From positions 84,099 to 148,098 of the forward strand of contig JAILES010000004.1 in assembly GCA_024687205.1 (NCBI GenBank): a stretch of 64,000 bases of DNA. Reading direction: 5' to 3'. This DNA is from Lachnospiraceae bacterium (lineage in GTDB: Bacteria > Bacillota > Clostridia > Lachnospirales > Lachnospiraceae). The notes beneath the pieces are model-generated. The model was not told the DNA's origin. It searched no databases and saw only the letters and a program-made list of their open reading frames with translations. The position numbers and the translations under genes were made by a program. Below are positions 36,439 to 47,300 of the stretch, in pieces. Position 1 is the stretch's first letter. The number at the start of each line of letters is the position of its first letter.

Positions 36439-37284
36439 ATGGAAGTACAATGGTTTCCCGGGCACATGGCGAAAGCCATGCGCGAGATGAAAGAAGATAT
36501 AGGACTGATAGATCTGGTGATCGAAGTTGTTGATGCCAGGATACCTGCATCGTCAAGAAATCCCGAACTGGACAGGCTGGCGGCAGGAAAATCCCGACTG
36601 CTGATATTCAATAAGACAGATCTTTCCGATGACAGGGAAAACGAGCGCTGGCTTAAGTATTTTGCTGATCAGGGGATTGTAACTGTAAAGATGAATTCCA
36701 AAACAGGCCTGGGTGTCAAGGATGTAAACAAGGCGGTTGATGCCGCCTGCGCCAAAAAGATAGAGCGTGACAGGAAAAGAGGCATAAAGGAAAGGCCGGT
36801 ACGGGCCATGGTCGTAGGCATACCCAATGTAGGCAAATCAGCTTTTATCAACAGCTTTGCAGGTAAGAGCGTGGCAAAGGCTGCCAATAAACCCGGAGTC
36901 ACCAGAGGAAAGCAATGGGTAAGGCTCAGCAAAAAGCTTGAACTCATGGATACGCCCGGAGTAATGTGGCCGAAGTTCGAAGGAAAAGATGTGGGACTTC
37001 ATCTGGCCATGACAGGAGCCGTAAATGATATGATACTTCCCGTCGAAGAGATGGCTTTAAATATTGCGGATCTGATGCAGGAAATATACCCCGGAAGACT
37101 GGATGAGAAATACGGCTGTGGGGAGCTTAAGGGATATGAATGTCTGGAGGCTGTCAGTAAAAGGCTGGGCTGTCTGAAACGCGGAGGAGATCCGGATACG
37201 GAAAAAGGAGCGGCTGCCCTGATTAAAGATTTCAGAACAGGAGCCCTCGGAAAAATAACAATAGAAAGAGTTGAACAGAGATGA
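36439..37284 (+). CDS. rbgA: Ribosome biogenesis GTPase RbgA (YlqF)
   Basis: RbgA is a circularly permuted GTPase for late 50S assembly. In this 281-residue protein the order is NKTD (58-61), then the G1 P-loop GIPNVGKS (127-134), then DTPG, confirming permutation. The start VQWFPGHMAKAMREM is the family hallmark. It starts two bases after lepB and overlaps the next lepB at ATGA. Confidence 0.95.
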   Translation: MEVQWFPGHMAKAMREMKEDIGLIDLVIEVVDARIPASSRNPELDRLAAGKSRLLIFNKTDLSDDRENERWLKYFADQGIVTVKMNSKTGLGVKDVNKAVDAACAKKIERDRKRGIKERPVRAMVVGIPNVGKSAFINSFAGKSVAKAANKPGVTRGKQWVRLSKKLELMDTPGVMWPKFEGKDVGLHLAMTGAVNDMILPVEEMALNIADLMQEIYPGRLDEKYGCGELKGYECLEAVSKRLGCLKRGGDPDTEKGAAALIKDFRTGALGKITIERVEQR

Positions 37285-37892
37285 CTGAAGAAGAGATAGT
37301 TTTAGAAGAAAAAGACGAAGATACTGCAGAAAAAGAAAAAAAGAGAAAGCATGACAGAGCGCACAGTTTTCTGATGGAACTGCTCAGCAATTCGCTTTTC
37401 CTGCTTGCTGTACTGATCTTCACACTGCTTCTGGTGAAATACGTCGGACAGCGTACCGTGGTGATAGGCCAGAGTATGGAAAAGACGCTTTATAACGGCG
37501 ACAATCTGATAGTAGACAAGATAAGCTACCGTTTCAGGGATCCCAAAAGATTTGAAGTGGTGGTATTTCCCTATCAGTATGAGGAAAAGACTTACTATAT
37601 CAAACGCGTTATCGGGCTCCCCGGCGAAAAAGTAAGGATAGCTGAAGGCGTCATATACATAAACGGTGAGCCGCTCATCGAAAACTACGGAGCCGAAGTG
37701 ATGAAAAAGGCGGGTATAGCCGAAACGGAGATACAGCTTGCGGATGACGAGTATTTTGTCCTCGGAGACAACAGAAATAATTCCAAGGACTCAAGAGACA
37801 GTATGGTCGGGCCTGTCAAAAAAAGTGATCTGATAGGCAGAGCCTGGCTGAGGATCTTCCCCTTTGATAAGATAGGCTTTGTTAAGCATTGA
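37281..37892 (+). CDS. lepB: Signal peptidase I (second copy)
   Basis: The second signal peptidase, 203 residues, has a longer, highly charged cytoplasmic N-terminus (residues 1-28) before its membrane helix. Catalytic Ser65 is in GQSMEKTL and Lys108 in YYIKRVIGLPGE; GDNRNNSKDSRDS is present. It differs enough from the 35853 copy to be an old duplicate, perhaps with different substrate preference. Two lepB genes around rbgA could serve a high secretory load. Confidence 0.94.
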   Translation: MTEEEIVLEEKDEDTAEKEKKRKHDRAHSFLMELLSNSLFLLAVLIFTLLLVKYVGQRTVVIGQSMEKTLYNGDNLIVDKISYRFRDPKRFEVVVFPYQYEEKTYYIKRVIGLPGEKVRIAEGVIYINGEPLIENYGAEVMKKAGIAETEIQLADDEYFVLGDNRNNSKDSRDSMVGPVKKSDLIGRAWLRIFPFDKIGFVKH

Positions 37893-37900
37893 GGTGACAG

Positions 37901-38554
37901 ATGACAAAGGAAGAAAGAGAAGCAAAGAAAGCTGCCGCTCTTGAAAAAGAGAAAGCGCGTATGTATGAGATGTTTAAGTACGAGAGGGAATATGAAATGT
38001 ACTTAAATATCTGTGGTATAGATGAAGTCGGAAGAGGCCCCTTAGCAGGGCCCGTCGTTGCCGGAGCAGTAATACTTAAGAAAGACTGCCGGCTTCTGTA
38101 TCTAAATGATTCGAAGAAATTATCCGAAAAAAAGAGAGAAGAGCTTTATGATCAGATAATGGAAGATGCGGTCAGCGTAGGTCTGGGATTTAACAGCCCC
38201 GAGCGCATCGACGAGATCAATATACTGCAGGCTACCTATGAAGCCATGCGGGAAGCCGTCTCAAAACTTAGTCCTGCACCGGATCTTCTGCTTAACGATG
38301 CGGTCACCATTCCGGGGATCGATATTAGGCAGGTACCGATCATAAAGGGTGATGCGAAATCAGCATCCATAGCAGCGGCCAGCATTGTCGCCAAGGTGAC
38401 CAGGGACCGCATGATGGTGGAATACGATTCAAAGTATCCGGAATATGCTTTTGCGGCGAATAAAGGCTACGGTACTGCAGTGCATATTGAAGCGCTGAAG
38501 AAATACGGTCCCACACCGATACACAGACGTTCATTTATAGGTAATTTTATATGA
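37901..38554 (+). CDS. rnhB: Ribonuclease HII
   Basis: This 217-residue enzyme cleaves RNA in RNA-DNA hybrids. After an unusual charged coiled N-terminal extension of about 35 residues the catalytic core begins, CGIDEVGRGPLAGPV, with Asp41 and Glu42, and later ASIVAKVTRDRMM and YGTAVHIEALKKYGPTPIHR. GAGGTGA precedes the start; the end overlaps the next gene at ATGA. rbgA-rnhB followed by FliK/FlhB-like genes is a known Firmicutes order. Confidence 0.95.
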   Translation: MTKEEREAKKAAALEKEKARMYEMFKYEREYEMYLNICGIDEVGRGPLAGPVVAGAVILKKDCRLLYLNDSKKLSEKKREELYDQIMEDAVSVGLGFNSPERIDEINILQATYEAMREAVSKLSPAPDLLLNDAVTIPGIDIRQVPIIKGDAKSASIAAASIVAKVTRDRMMVEYDSKYPEYAFAANKGYGTAVHIEALKKYGPTPIHRRSFIGNFI

Positions 38555-40449
38555 GTATAATTTCCCAGATATTCGGATCCAATCCGGCAGGACAGGTTCA
38601 GAACGTTAATTCCACACAGGCTGTGCAGCCTGCTACGGATCAACGCGGGGCGGAATACCTCAAGAACCGGGCTGCCGGCAGTACAGTGGAAGGAAAGATC
38701 ACGGATATCAAGGGAAATGAAGTACAGATAGAGCTTTCCAACGGGGGCAGGGTCAGCGCCCAGCTGGAAAGTGCCATGAACTTAAGCGAAGGGCAGATGC
38801 TTGCCTTTGAGATACGCGCCAACAGCGGCTCGCAGATATCGCTTACCCCGCTCTATACCAATCTTGCCATGGGGCATACGGCTACAAATGCCTTAAATGC
38901 AGCCGGCATGGTCGTCAGCGCCGATACACTTTCCATGACCATGAGCATGATGGACAGCGGCATGAGTATTGATAACAAATCTCTGGGGGATATGTATCAT
39001 CTGATATCCCAGTTTCCCGATGCTGATATTAAAAATCTGGTTGAGATGAAAAGCCTGGGTCTGCCCATCGATCAGCAGAACATAAATCAGTATGAAGCTT
39101 TTAAAAACTATGAAGGTCAGATACAGGAAGGTTTTAAAGATACTGCCGAAAGTGCGATGCAGCTGTACGATGAGCTGATGAATGAAGGCGACGGTGCCGA
39201 AGGTATGAACTTCATCAGTAAGTTCACGGATATCATCACTAAGGATATACCTGATGAGGCATTGAACGGGACTCTTAAGGAAGATGCTGTTATAACAGGC
39301 AAAAATGCAGGAATACCGCTTGCGGAAAAGAGTGCGGATGCGACCGCTTTAGAGACTGATAAGGCAGCTGTTCAGGGCGAAACCGGAGATAAGGCTGCTG
39401 TTTCCGATGCAGCAGCTCAGCCCGGGACTGCTTTTGCCGAAGTAAGAACTCAGCTTTCGGCGGAGCTTGACGGTATACTTGCAAAGGTATCCGAAGAAAA
39501 AGCTGCTGAGGAAAAACTGCCGGCTGAGAAAGCTGAAAGTGAAACAGTTATCAAAGAACAGGCTGAACAGGCTGCAAAGAACGGCAAGACTCCGGCAGAT
39601 AATCCGGAAGCTGTGAAGGATCCGGCTGCACAGCTTAAGAACGATCTGGTTCAGCTGCTTAAGGACAACGGAGCTTCCGAAAAGCTTATAAATGATATAA
39701 AGACAATGCAGGACGATCCGAAGGCAGTCGTTAAGCTTGTTAATGACATACTCAATAAAACAGCTGAGGGAAATACGAAGAACGGACAATTTGAAGCAGA
39801 GCTGAAAGAGCTGATACGCAGTGATGCCTTCAAGGAAAGTGTCAAGACCGTAATGAAAGACAACTGGACACTCCGTCCGGAACAGGTGGCTGACAAGAGC
39901 AACGTGGAACAGCTCTACCAGAAGCTGGGAACCCAGACGAGAGATATGCTGGATCTCCTCACCCAGATAGCCAAACCCGAATCGGCCATGGCACAGAACT
40001 TATCCGACATGGGCAATAACCTGGATTTCATGAACCAGATGAACCAGGCAATGCAGTATGTCCAGCTTCCCCTCAAAATGAACGGAAGCGATGCCACCGG
40101 AGACCTCTACGTATACTCCGACAGAAAGAGCCTGGCCAACAAAGACGGTAATGTCAGCGCCTTCCTTCATCTTGATATGACCCATCTCGGCACTGTAGAC
40201 GTATATGCGGCTATTTCAAATGGCAACAAAGTATCGACAAAGTTTTATCTTGAAAGCGACGAAATGATCGATTTCATAGCAGCAAACATTCATCTCCTTG
40301 ATGAACGGCTTCAGGAACGCGGCTACAGTATCAACTCCGAAGTCAAAAAACACAGCGATGCCGATGACAAGTCAAAGACCGTGCGCAGCCTCACTGACAC
40401 CGAAATGGCTGCACCCATATACACCAGCTCCTTTGATCTGAGGGCGTGA
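38551..40449 (+). CDS. FliK-like (YlqG-type) protein
   Basis: In this 632-residue protein the N-terminal ~90 residues form a small beta domain (VEGKITDIKGNEVQIELSNG). The middle (about 230-365) is Ala/Glu/Lys-rich low complexity. The C-terminal ~130 residues resemble the flagellar hook-length control (FliK) C-terminal domain: LPLKMNGSDATGDLYVYSD, HLDMTHLGTVDVYAAISNG and LDERLQERGYSI. Together with the FlhB-like gene downstream this matches the ylqG-ylqH pair of Firmicutes. No other flagellar gene is in the window, so whether it acts in flagella here is unknown. Confidence 0.75.
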   Translation: MSIISQIFGSNPAGQVQNVNSTQAVQPATDQRGAEYLKNRAAGSTVEGKITDIKGNEVQIELSNGGRVSAQLESAMNLSEGQMLAFEIRANSGSQISLTPLYTNLAMGHTATNALNAAGMVVSADTLSMTMSMMDSGMSIDNKSLGDMYHLISQFPDADIKNLVEMKSLGLPIDQQNINQYEAFKNYEGQIQEGFKDTAESAMQLYDELMNEGDGAEGMNFISKFTDIITKDIPDEALNGTLKEDAVITGKNAGIPLAEKSADATALETDKAAVQGETGDKAAVSDAAAQPGTAFAEVRTQLSAELDGILAKVSEEKAAEEKLPAEKAESETVIKEQAEQAAKNGKTPADNPEAVKDPAAQLKNDLVQLLKDNGASEKLINDIKTMQDDPKAVVKLVNDILNKTAEGNTKNGQFEAELKELIRSDAFKESVKTVMKDNWTLRPEQVADKSNVEQLYQKLGTQTRDMLDLLTQIAKPESAMAQNLSDMGNNLDFMNQMNQAMQYVQLPLKMNGSDATGDLYVYSDRKSLANKDGNVSAFLHLDMTHLGTVDVYAAISNGNKVSTKFYLESDEMIDFIAANIHLLDERLQERGYSINSEVKKHSDADDKSKTVRSLTDTEMAAPIYTSSFDLRA

Positions 40450-40515
40450 CAGATAGCGGCTATACGCTAGGTTTACGCAAAGGGGATTATTGGCTACTCA
40501 CTACATTAACGATAA

Positions 40516-40714
40516 GTCACAGAGGTATTCAGACCGCTGCCTGGTCGTTTCGCACTAAACTCTAACTTCGCAGCAGAACAGTCCCGTGCTTCTTAACTCG
40601 CTTGCTCGCACTATAATGGTGCGAGCTGCGCTCAGACAATGCGAAGCCCGGACTTGCTGCTCGTTCTCGTTAAGTGCTCCACTAAGGGCAGCGGTTCTGA
40701 ATACTCTCTGTGAC
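40516..40714. repeat. Foldback repeat element, copy A
   Basis: A 145-base core (40542-40686) is nearly the same as one at 52815-52959 and has the same orientation. It folds on itself, with an apical hairpin GCTCGCAC / GTGCGAGC at 40604-40626. Outside it, the left arm 40516-40541 and right arm 40687-40714 are inverted repeats of 26 pairs with two one-base bulges. The arm sequence is unrelated to that of copy B. The whole could form one long hairpin. No transposase is encoded. Confidence 0.75.
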
Positions 40715-40738
40715 TTTTGTAGGATTTTAGTGTATAAT
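40710..40738 (+). promoter_or_regulatory. Possible promoter upstream of the FlhB-like gene
   Basis: GTGACT (40710-40715) and a perfect TATAAT (40733-40738) are 17 bases apart. The -35 overlaps the right end of foldback copy A. It could drive the FlhB-like gene and perhaps the giant genes downstream. Confidence 0.45.
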
Positions 40739-40800
40739 GATACCCATATAGTTATTGTGCATAAACAAATGGATACATGTCGATTTTGTTGTCAAATGTA

Positions 40801-40907
40801 CATACGATCTGCGATCGTATGCTAATGTTGCATAAAAACTTTTCCGACAAGCAAGCTTGCCGGAGCAGTTTATTATGCAACATTAACCAAGCAGCAAAGC
40901 TGCTTGG
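40801..40907 (+). promoter_or_regulatory. Cluster of three consecutive perfect hairpins
   Basis: Hairpin 1 is 9 bp (CATACGATC / GATCGTATG, 40801-40821). Hairpin 2 has a 13-bp perfect outer stem (40823-40835 with 40873-40885) and further inner pairing around GCAAGCTTGC. Hairpin 3 is 9 bp (CCAAGCAGC / GCTGCTTGG, 40887-40907). They are separated by one base each and end 47 bases before the FlhB-like start. The packing suggests a structured 5' leader; I recognise no known riboswitch. Confidence 0.55.
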
Positions 40908-40954
40908 GCCATTTAACTTTGAGTATAAAGCATATAAAAGCATTATTGATATAT

Positions 40955-41248
40955 ATGGCTGAGAAGAAAGAGAAAAAGTTAACGGCGATTGCGCTGGAGT
41001 ATGATCCTAATGATCAGGCACCCAAGGTGGTGGCCAGCGGAAAAGGTAAAATCGCCGAGCAGATAATCGAGAAGGCAAAAGACGCCAAAGTCCCGGTTCA
41101 CAAAGATGATAAACTTGCGGCAACGCTTTCCAAGCTCGAGATAGGGATGATGATCCCGCCCGAGCTTTATGAAGTTGTGGCCGAAATCCTCGTCTTCGTC
41201 GACGCCATGGATAAGATAAAGGAAAAGATGAAGAAGGCCGGCAAATGA
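40955..41248 (+). CDS. FlhB-like cytoplasmic-domain protein (YlqH/FhlB type)
   Basis: This 97-residue protein resembles the cytoplasmic domain of FlhB/YscU type III export switch proteins, without the membrane part. It has the pattern TAIALEYDPNDQAPKVVASG, where FlhB has its NPTH-containing region, and then VPVHKDDKLAATLSKLEIGMMIPPELYEVVAEIL. The autocleavage NPTH motif is absent. I start it at ATG 40955; no clear ribosome site precedes it, and an in-frame TTG at 40904 is an alternative. It pairs with the FliK-like gene upstream. Confidence 0.8.
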   Translation: MAEKKEKKLTAIALEYDPNDQAPKVVASGKGKIAEQIIEKAKDAKVPVHKDDKLAATLSKLEIGMMIPPELYEVVAEILVFVDAMDKIKEKMKKAGK

Positions 41249-41313
41249 CGCGAGGGCTAGCGAAGCGATGCCCGAGTTAAGATAAAAGAACGGAAAGTAA
41301 CAAAAGGAGAGAC
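41249..41313. other. Short intergenic motif shared with the region after ssrA
   Basis: CGAGGGCTAGCGAAGCGATG and the CCCGAGTTAAG that follows are, in reverse complement, close to AACTCGGGCATGCTTCGCT at about 14935. It looks like a fragment of a dispersed repeat family rather than a terminator, since no T-run follows. Confidence 0.4.
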
Positions 41314-44300
41314 ATGATAATGAAGATCAACAGGATTATAGCTTTGATTATGAGTATGGTTCTGACTGTCGGGAGCATGGACGGATACGTTTATGCTGCT
41401 GAAGATATGAAACCCTGCGAGACGGTATATGAAGATCCTGAAGAAACGGAAGATACAGCTGAAGAAGATGCGGTAACGGATGAAACTTTAGATACAGATG
41501 TTAAAGAAACGGCAACGGATGAAAATGATGATACTGATGAGGCAGTCATTGATGACGTTGATGAAAATGAGGAAAAGGTAAGCGAAGATGCGCTTGCTGC
41601 GATAGACTGGGAGGCACCGAGGGCTAACTGGTATACGAAATTCACCTATAATCTGGAAAACGGGCAACTGGTATTAGGAAAAAACGGTACCGGATCAGAG
41701 CCTAACTACATGGTCGAAGATTTTAAGAATGTATATATGACCATACCGGCTAAGCAGACCATAAATGGCATAGAATATCAGGTTGTTATCGATCCTGTAT
41801 ATGATTATTCACCCTTCGATAATTTAGTTACTCCGGCCGGAATTAAGATAAGCAGCGGTGTGATCCTTAGATCAAACTCTGATTTAGGAATGTTTTCCAG
41901 CTGTGCTGCGGAATATATCGTTTTAGAAGATGGTATAAATGCAAGCGCAATAACAGATGCGTCAAATATGTTTATAGGATGTACAAGGCTTAAAGAAGTT
42001 GATCTTACAGGGCTAAAAAATGCTCCGCTCCAAGATATGGAGTTTATGTTTAACAGATGTGAAAATCTGGAAACTGTCGATATAAGTATACTGAATACAT
42101 CGTCAGTTACTAATATGTATGGATTATTTAAAGAATGCAATAAGCTTAAAGAAATAAGTTTCAAAGGAATAGATGTATCAGCCGTTACTACAAACTCAGA
42201 TATATGTACTTATTGTGATTCACTTGAAAAAGTAGATCTTCGTGGTTTTAATAATGTATCAGGTTCAGGAAGCCAGTTTGTAGGATCTTTTGCTCTTAAA
42301 TCTATAGATTTTCGAGGACAAAGTCGCTCAAATATCAGCAAAAGCGCATTGGTAACGGCTCCGCATACGATCGATCAGTATACCGAACTTGAAGTAATGG
42401 CATTTTCACGTGGCGTATTTACTTCCGATAATACTATTGATTTCACGGCTCTTCCCAAGCTTAAAACCATCTATTTCGACGGTACCAGAACGCAGTGGAG
42501 AGCTCAGGGACTTACTGTGCCTGAAACTGTGACTATTATCTATAACTGTGATGCGAGTAAGGAATTGTCTGAATTCTCGGAAAATACCGAAACTGCTCAG
42601 ACCGGTTATGTGTGGATGGATGAACATTTCACCCTTGACGAGGATTATAATGCAGGAACTGTTACTATCAGCGGTGTAAGGAACACTGATGATATGCCGG
42701 CTACACTTATAATAAACGGAAAACTTACGCCGGATAATAAGGACGATCTCGCTGTTATCGTTAATTCGGATTCTTTCAGAAATCTCGATTCAAGCAATGT
42801 GACAACCGTCAGATTCCGAAACGGAGTAAAGCTTACGGGCGATGTTGGAACGCTTTTTGATTACAACAGCGGAGTTAATCTTAAAGAGATAGATATGGCG
42901 GGCCTTGATACATCAGGAGTTACCGGCATGAAGGGGATGTTCTCAAACTGTGGAGCTCTTGAAAAGCTTACTCTGAGCGGAGTAAATACCTCGAATGTGA
43001 CAACTATGGAGGAAATGTTTAAGGGCTGCAGCGCTCTTAAAAAACTTGATCTGAGCGGTTTTGATACAGCTAATGTTACGAATATGAAAGATATGTTCAA
43101 GGGCTGTTTGGCATTGGAAGAACTTAAGCTGACAGGTTTTAATACTTCAAAAGTCACTGATATGTCAAATATGTTTTATCAATGTGAAAATCTTAAAAAC
43201 CTTGATGTCAGCGGCTTTGATACCGGGCTGGTAAACAGCATGGAATTGATGTTCTATTATTGCTACAGGTTAGAAAGCCTCGATGTAAGTCATTTTGATA
43301 CAAGATCAGTTAAGAATATGGCGGGAATGTTCGCTCATTGTGAGGCTCTTACGGAACTTGATGTATCCGGTTTTGATACTTCTTCCGTAGAATATTTCGG
43401 AGAAGAAGCGGGACCTTCAGATTATGTGGGAATGTTTAACTACTGTATAGGAATAAAAAAGCTGGATCTGTCGCATTTTAATACTTCATCTGCGAAGGAA
43501 CTTGTGGCGATGTTTAAAGGGTGCTATAAGCTGGAAGATCTGGACCTGACTAATTTCGATACATCAAACGTCACATCTATGACTCAGATGTTTAATGCCT
43601 GCGATTCCTTGAAAAGACTGGACCTCAGAAGTTTTGATATGTCATTGGTCACGGATGAATATCAACATATGTTTTATGATTCACGTATCATTTTCCTGGG
43701 CCTTCCTCAAAGCAGTCCAAATGACTTGATTAATGAGATCCGCGGACTTAAGAGGGTATATTTTGCGGGAGATCAAGCTGATTGGAGAAGCCTCGGCATA
43801 TTCGATGATGCAGAAAGAGTGATATATGGCTATACCACTGCTTTATATCCTCATTTACCTATGCCCTGGGGCAGTATCGATGAGTTGTCGTACTCGTTTG
43901 AGAATAATTATAAGAAAGACGCAAACAATCTGGGCTATGTTGAGAACTGGGGATATCATATTCCCGAGGAAAGATATACCGAAGTATTTGGCGAACGCGG
44001 GGCCGAGATGTATGACTTCTTTGATGAAGAATGGGCCGGGAGCTGTTACGGTATGGTATCCAGTTCAGCCATGTTCGGAACCTTTGATGAAAGCGTGGAT
44101 ATTAACGGATATTCAGCAGAGGCAATTCAGGTTAAAGATTTATCACTGCCTGCAGTGGTGGATAAGGATCCTTCCGATGATACAAGGGATCAGCTTAAGA
44201 CGGATCTGAGAAAATATATTGAGGCGATGCAGATATCCCAGTATGACGAAAGGGTACAGTACTTCCTGACTACTCAGGCAACACCGCTTGAGATAATCAG

Positions 44301-47300
44301 CGAGCTGGAAACCAGCGGGAAACCCGTACTTGTCGGCTTGTTCGGACCTGAGGGAGGCCATGCGGTACTGGCTTACAAAGCCGAAAGAGCAACGGCCTAC
44401 CAGGGAACAGACCTGTTTATCTATGACCCGAATTATCCCGAAGGAAAAAGGACCATCAAACTGACCTCAAGCCGGAATGATCCTGATTATCCCGATGGAT
44501 GGGAGTATATACTCAGAGAAGAAGGAAACGGAAAAAGCGAACTCAAATGGAGCAGCACCAATGCAAACTGCGCAATAAGCTATGCTCCTTATGACATATA
44601 TTCGGCACCATGGAAAGACGGTACCACCTTTGATCCTGAGACATGGAATCCTATGCAGGCAGTACAGGGCTGGACTGATGCAGATGAAGATTTCTTCAAT
44701 AATTACATGGATTATACCGAAGATGAGAAGGCAGAGATCACTTCGGATCCGGAGCTGATAGATCTGAGTAACTGGAGCGCTCAGGACGAGGCTGATTATC
44801 AGAAGTTTATGCAGACCTATCCTAAGGCGCCGGCTGATATGAGTGCCCGCTGTCGTGCAAGATGCCGCGCCCGTTGTCGTGCGAGATGCAGGGAGCTGCT
44901 AGGCTGGAGTGATTTTGACGAGGAATTCTACAACAACGGTATGGAATATACTGTTAATGAACAGGCTGAAATCGCTGCGGATCCCGGTCTGCTTGACCTG
45001 AGTGAGTGGAGCGAGAAGGATGAGGAAGATTATCAGACATTTATACAGAACTATCCCGGTCTGCCCGCAAGTCTGGATGCCCGTTGCCGTGCCCGCTGCC
45101 GCGCGCGCTGCAGGGCAAGATGCCGGGCACGTTGTCGTGCCCGCTGCAGGATCACTTGCAAAGCCCGCTGCCGCGCAAGATGCCGCGCCCGCTGCAGAGC
45201 AAGATGCAGAACGGTCAACGGTGACTATGCAGATATCATCATAAAGGATGCAAATGGTAACAGCCTGATAGAATATAAAAACGGAAAAACAGGGGCTGCC
45301 GCTGAAGACTCACAGGCTTTTGCTGCTGTTGATCTGAGACTTATCGATGAGGCTGAAGGTGCAGAGAATCTTAAGATCATGAGTTCAGCTGATATAGCTG
45401 AGATCAGTTCGACGGATACACTTTCCTACAGCCTTGTGGAAGGCGCTGTTTCACAGTGTGTAGAATGTGATTCAAAAAGCGTAAACATCAAGCTTGATGA
45501 GGCTAAGGATATAAATGAAGTGCTTATACCGCTTAAGGATAACGGCAGTATCACTGCCGAGCTTAAGAGTGCCAAAGCTGATATTACGATCGAAGGAAAA
45601 GGAAAGGGTGCAGAAGAAGGCGCTTTCATCGCTAAAGGCGGAAGCGGACTTACAGTAGAGAACCTGAAAATAGATGCTATCAGCGCCAACGGCAATGGTC
45701 AGGCCGGTGGCAGCGATATAACGAAACTGAGGTTCGAGCTTGCTGAAAAGATAATATACGACGGAAGCGTTAAGACACCGGAAGTGAAGGTGTTCTCCGG
45801 AAATACGGAACTTACCGTGTTCCGTGATTTTATGTGCATATACAGTAACAATACGGACGAGGGAACTGCGGACGTAAGCGTATACGGTATAGGAGCATAT
45901 ACGGGTATAAAGGAACTTCATTTTGAAATCGTAAAAACTCTCGATGAAGAGGAAGGCAGTATAAGTGATAATACCATTCCTGTGATCCCTGAGGGTATGA
46001 GCTTTGAGATCATAGAGAACGGGAATGATAAGGGCAGGGATATAATATCTTATAACAGCGCCGCTAAGAGATATGAAGCCGTTTATACTGCTTATCCTGT
46101 GAAACCGCTTGTAAAAGTCAGCTACAAAGGCAGAGAACTGTATGAAGGTACCGACTATACTCTTAAGTATAAGAACAACACCAAAGCAGGCACCGACGGA
46201 AAAGCCGCTAAAATCGTGATAAACGGCAAAGGAAAGTATAAATGCAAATATGAGATGGAATTCTACATCCTTCCTGCGGATATAAATGATGCCGTTTCCA
46301 ATGAATATGCGGATATCAGGAACGGAAAGCTTAAAAGCACTCTGGTATATAACGGAGTAAAGCTTAAAGCAAAGGAATATGAATTTAAGCTGCAGGGTAA
46401 TGAAGCTTTGATCACAGGGCTTGGCAATTTTGCGGGAAGCAGTAAGATACTTAAAGTAAGCGATACAGAGCTTAAGAATATCAGTGTAACTCTTGAAAAG
46501 CCCGGAAAGCTCCTGTATGACGGCAGCGAGAAGACAATAAACGATAAGATCCGGGTAAAGAGCGGAAGCGAAGAGCTTGTACTCAATAAGGATTATAAGC
46601 TGTATTACAGCAATAATATCAATACAGGTAAAGCTAAAGTAACGATTGCCGGAATCGGAGCATATAGGGGAGTGGTCATCAAGAACTTTAAGATAAGTCC
46701 CGATAAGACCATGAAGCCTGTATGCGCAGGACAGAAGGAAGCTGTAGTATACAGTCTCGGCGGTGCGAGACCTTCGGTCAGTGTTAATTGCGGAAGCAGG
46801 ACCCTCATAGCCGGCAGGGACTATAAGATAAGTTTCCCGAAAAAGGAAACGGCCGGGGATGCTGCTTACAGTATAAAGTTCATCGGTAATTACGCCGGCT
46901 GTGCGCCTCTTAAGAATCAGAGTTATAAGGTGGAAAAAGCGGAATTCAGCGAAGGGACAATAAGCGTTAATGCTGCTGATATGATCTGCGACAAAAAGGG
47001 AAAGATCAGCCTGAAAGTCTGGGTTGATGAGGACGGTACGCTGCTTAGCGCCAAAGAATACTCTGTGACTCTGAGGATAGGTGATGAGAAAGTAAAGAAC
47101 AACAAAGTCGATCTTAAAGGCGCTGAGAAGGTCGAGGCTGTGCTTGAGATAAGCAGTAAGGAAGAAAACTACGGACGTGGTACCATAACGAAGCCGGTGA
47201 TGATCTATGCTGCGGATTCAGGCATCAAGGATATCACCAAAGCAGGGATCAAGACTGATCAGAAGAAATACGGCTTTACCGGCGACAAGACAGAGCCTGC

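Larger units (their letters stand above)
40450..40954. other. Intergenic region with a foldback repeat, a promoter and hairpins
   Basis: These 505 bases hold no convincing gene. They contain the foldback repeat (40516-40714), a promoter (40710-40738) and a cluster of three hairpins (40801-40907), each listed separately. Short open frames in this stretch run through the inverted repeats and have no ribosome sites. Confidence 0.7.

Noticed and set aside
40516..40714. Insertion sequence interpretation of the foldback repeat
   Set aside because: No transposase is encoded, no target duplication is seen, and arms differ between copies, so it is listed as a repeat rather than a mobile element.
40586..40825. 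Open frame of 79 codons in foldback copy A
   Set aside because: It follows the repeat core and promoter; composition and lack of a ribosome site suggest chance.
45079..45210. Periodic 12-base units that could suggest a CRISPR array or simple minisatellite
   Set aside because: There are no spacers, the units are in frame, codons differ from unit to unit, and the encoded peptide is constant; it is a coding repeat.
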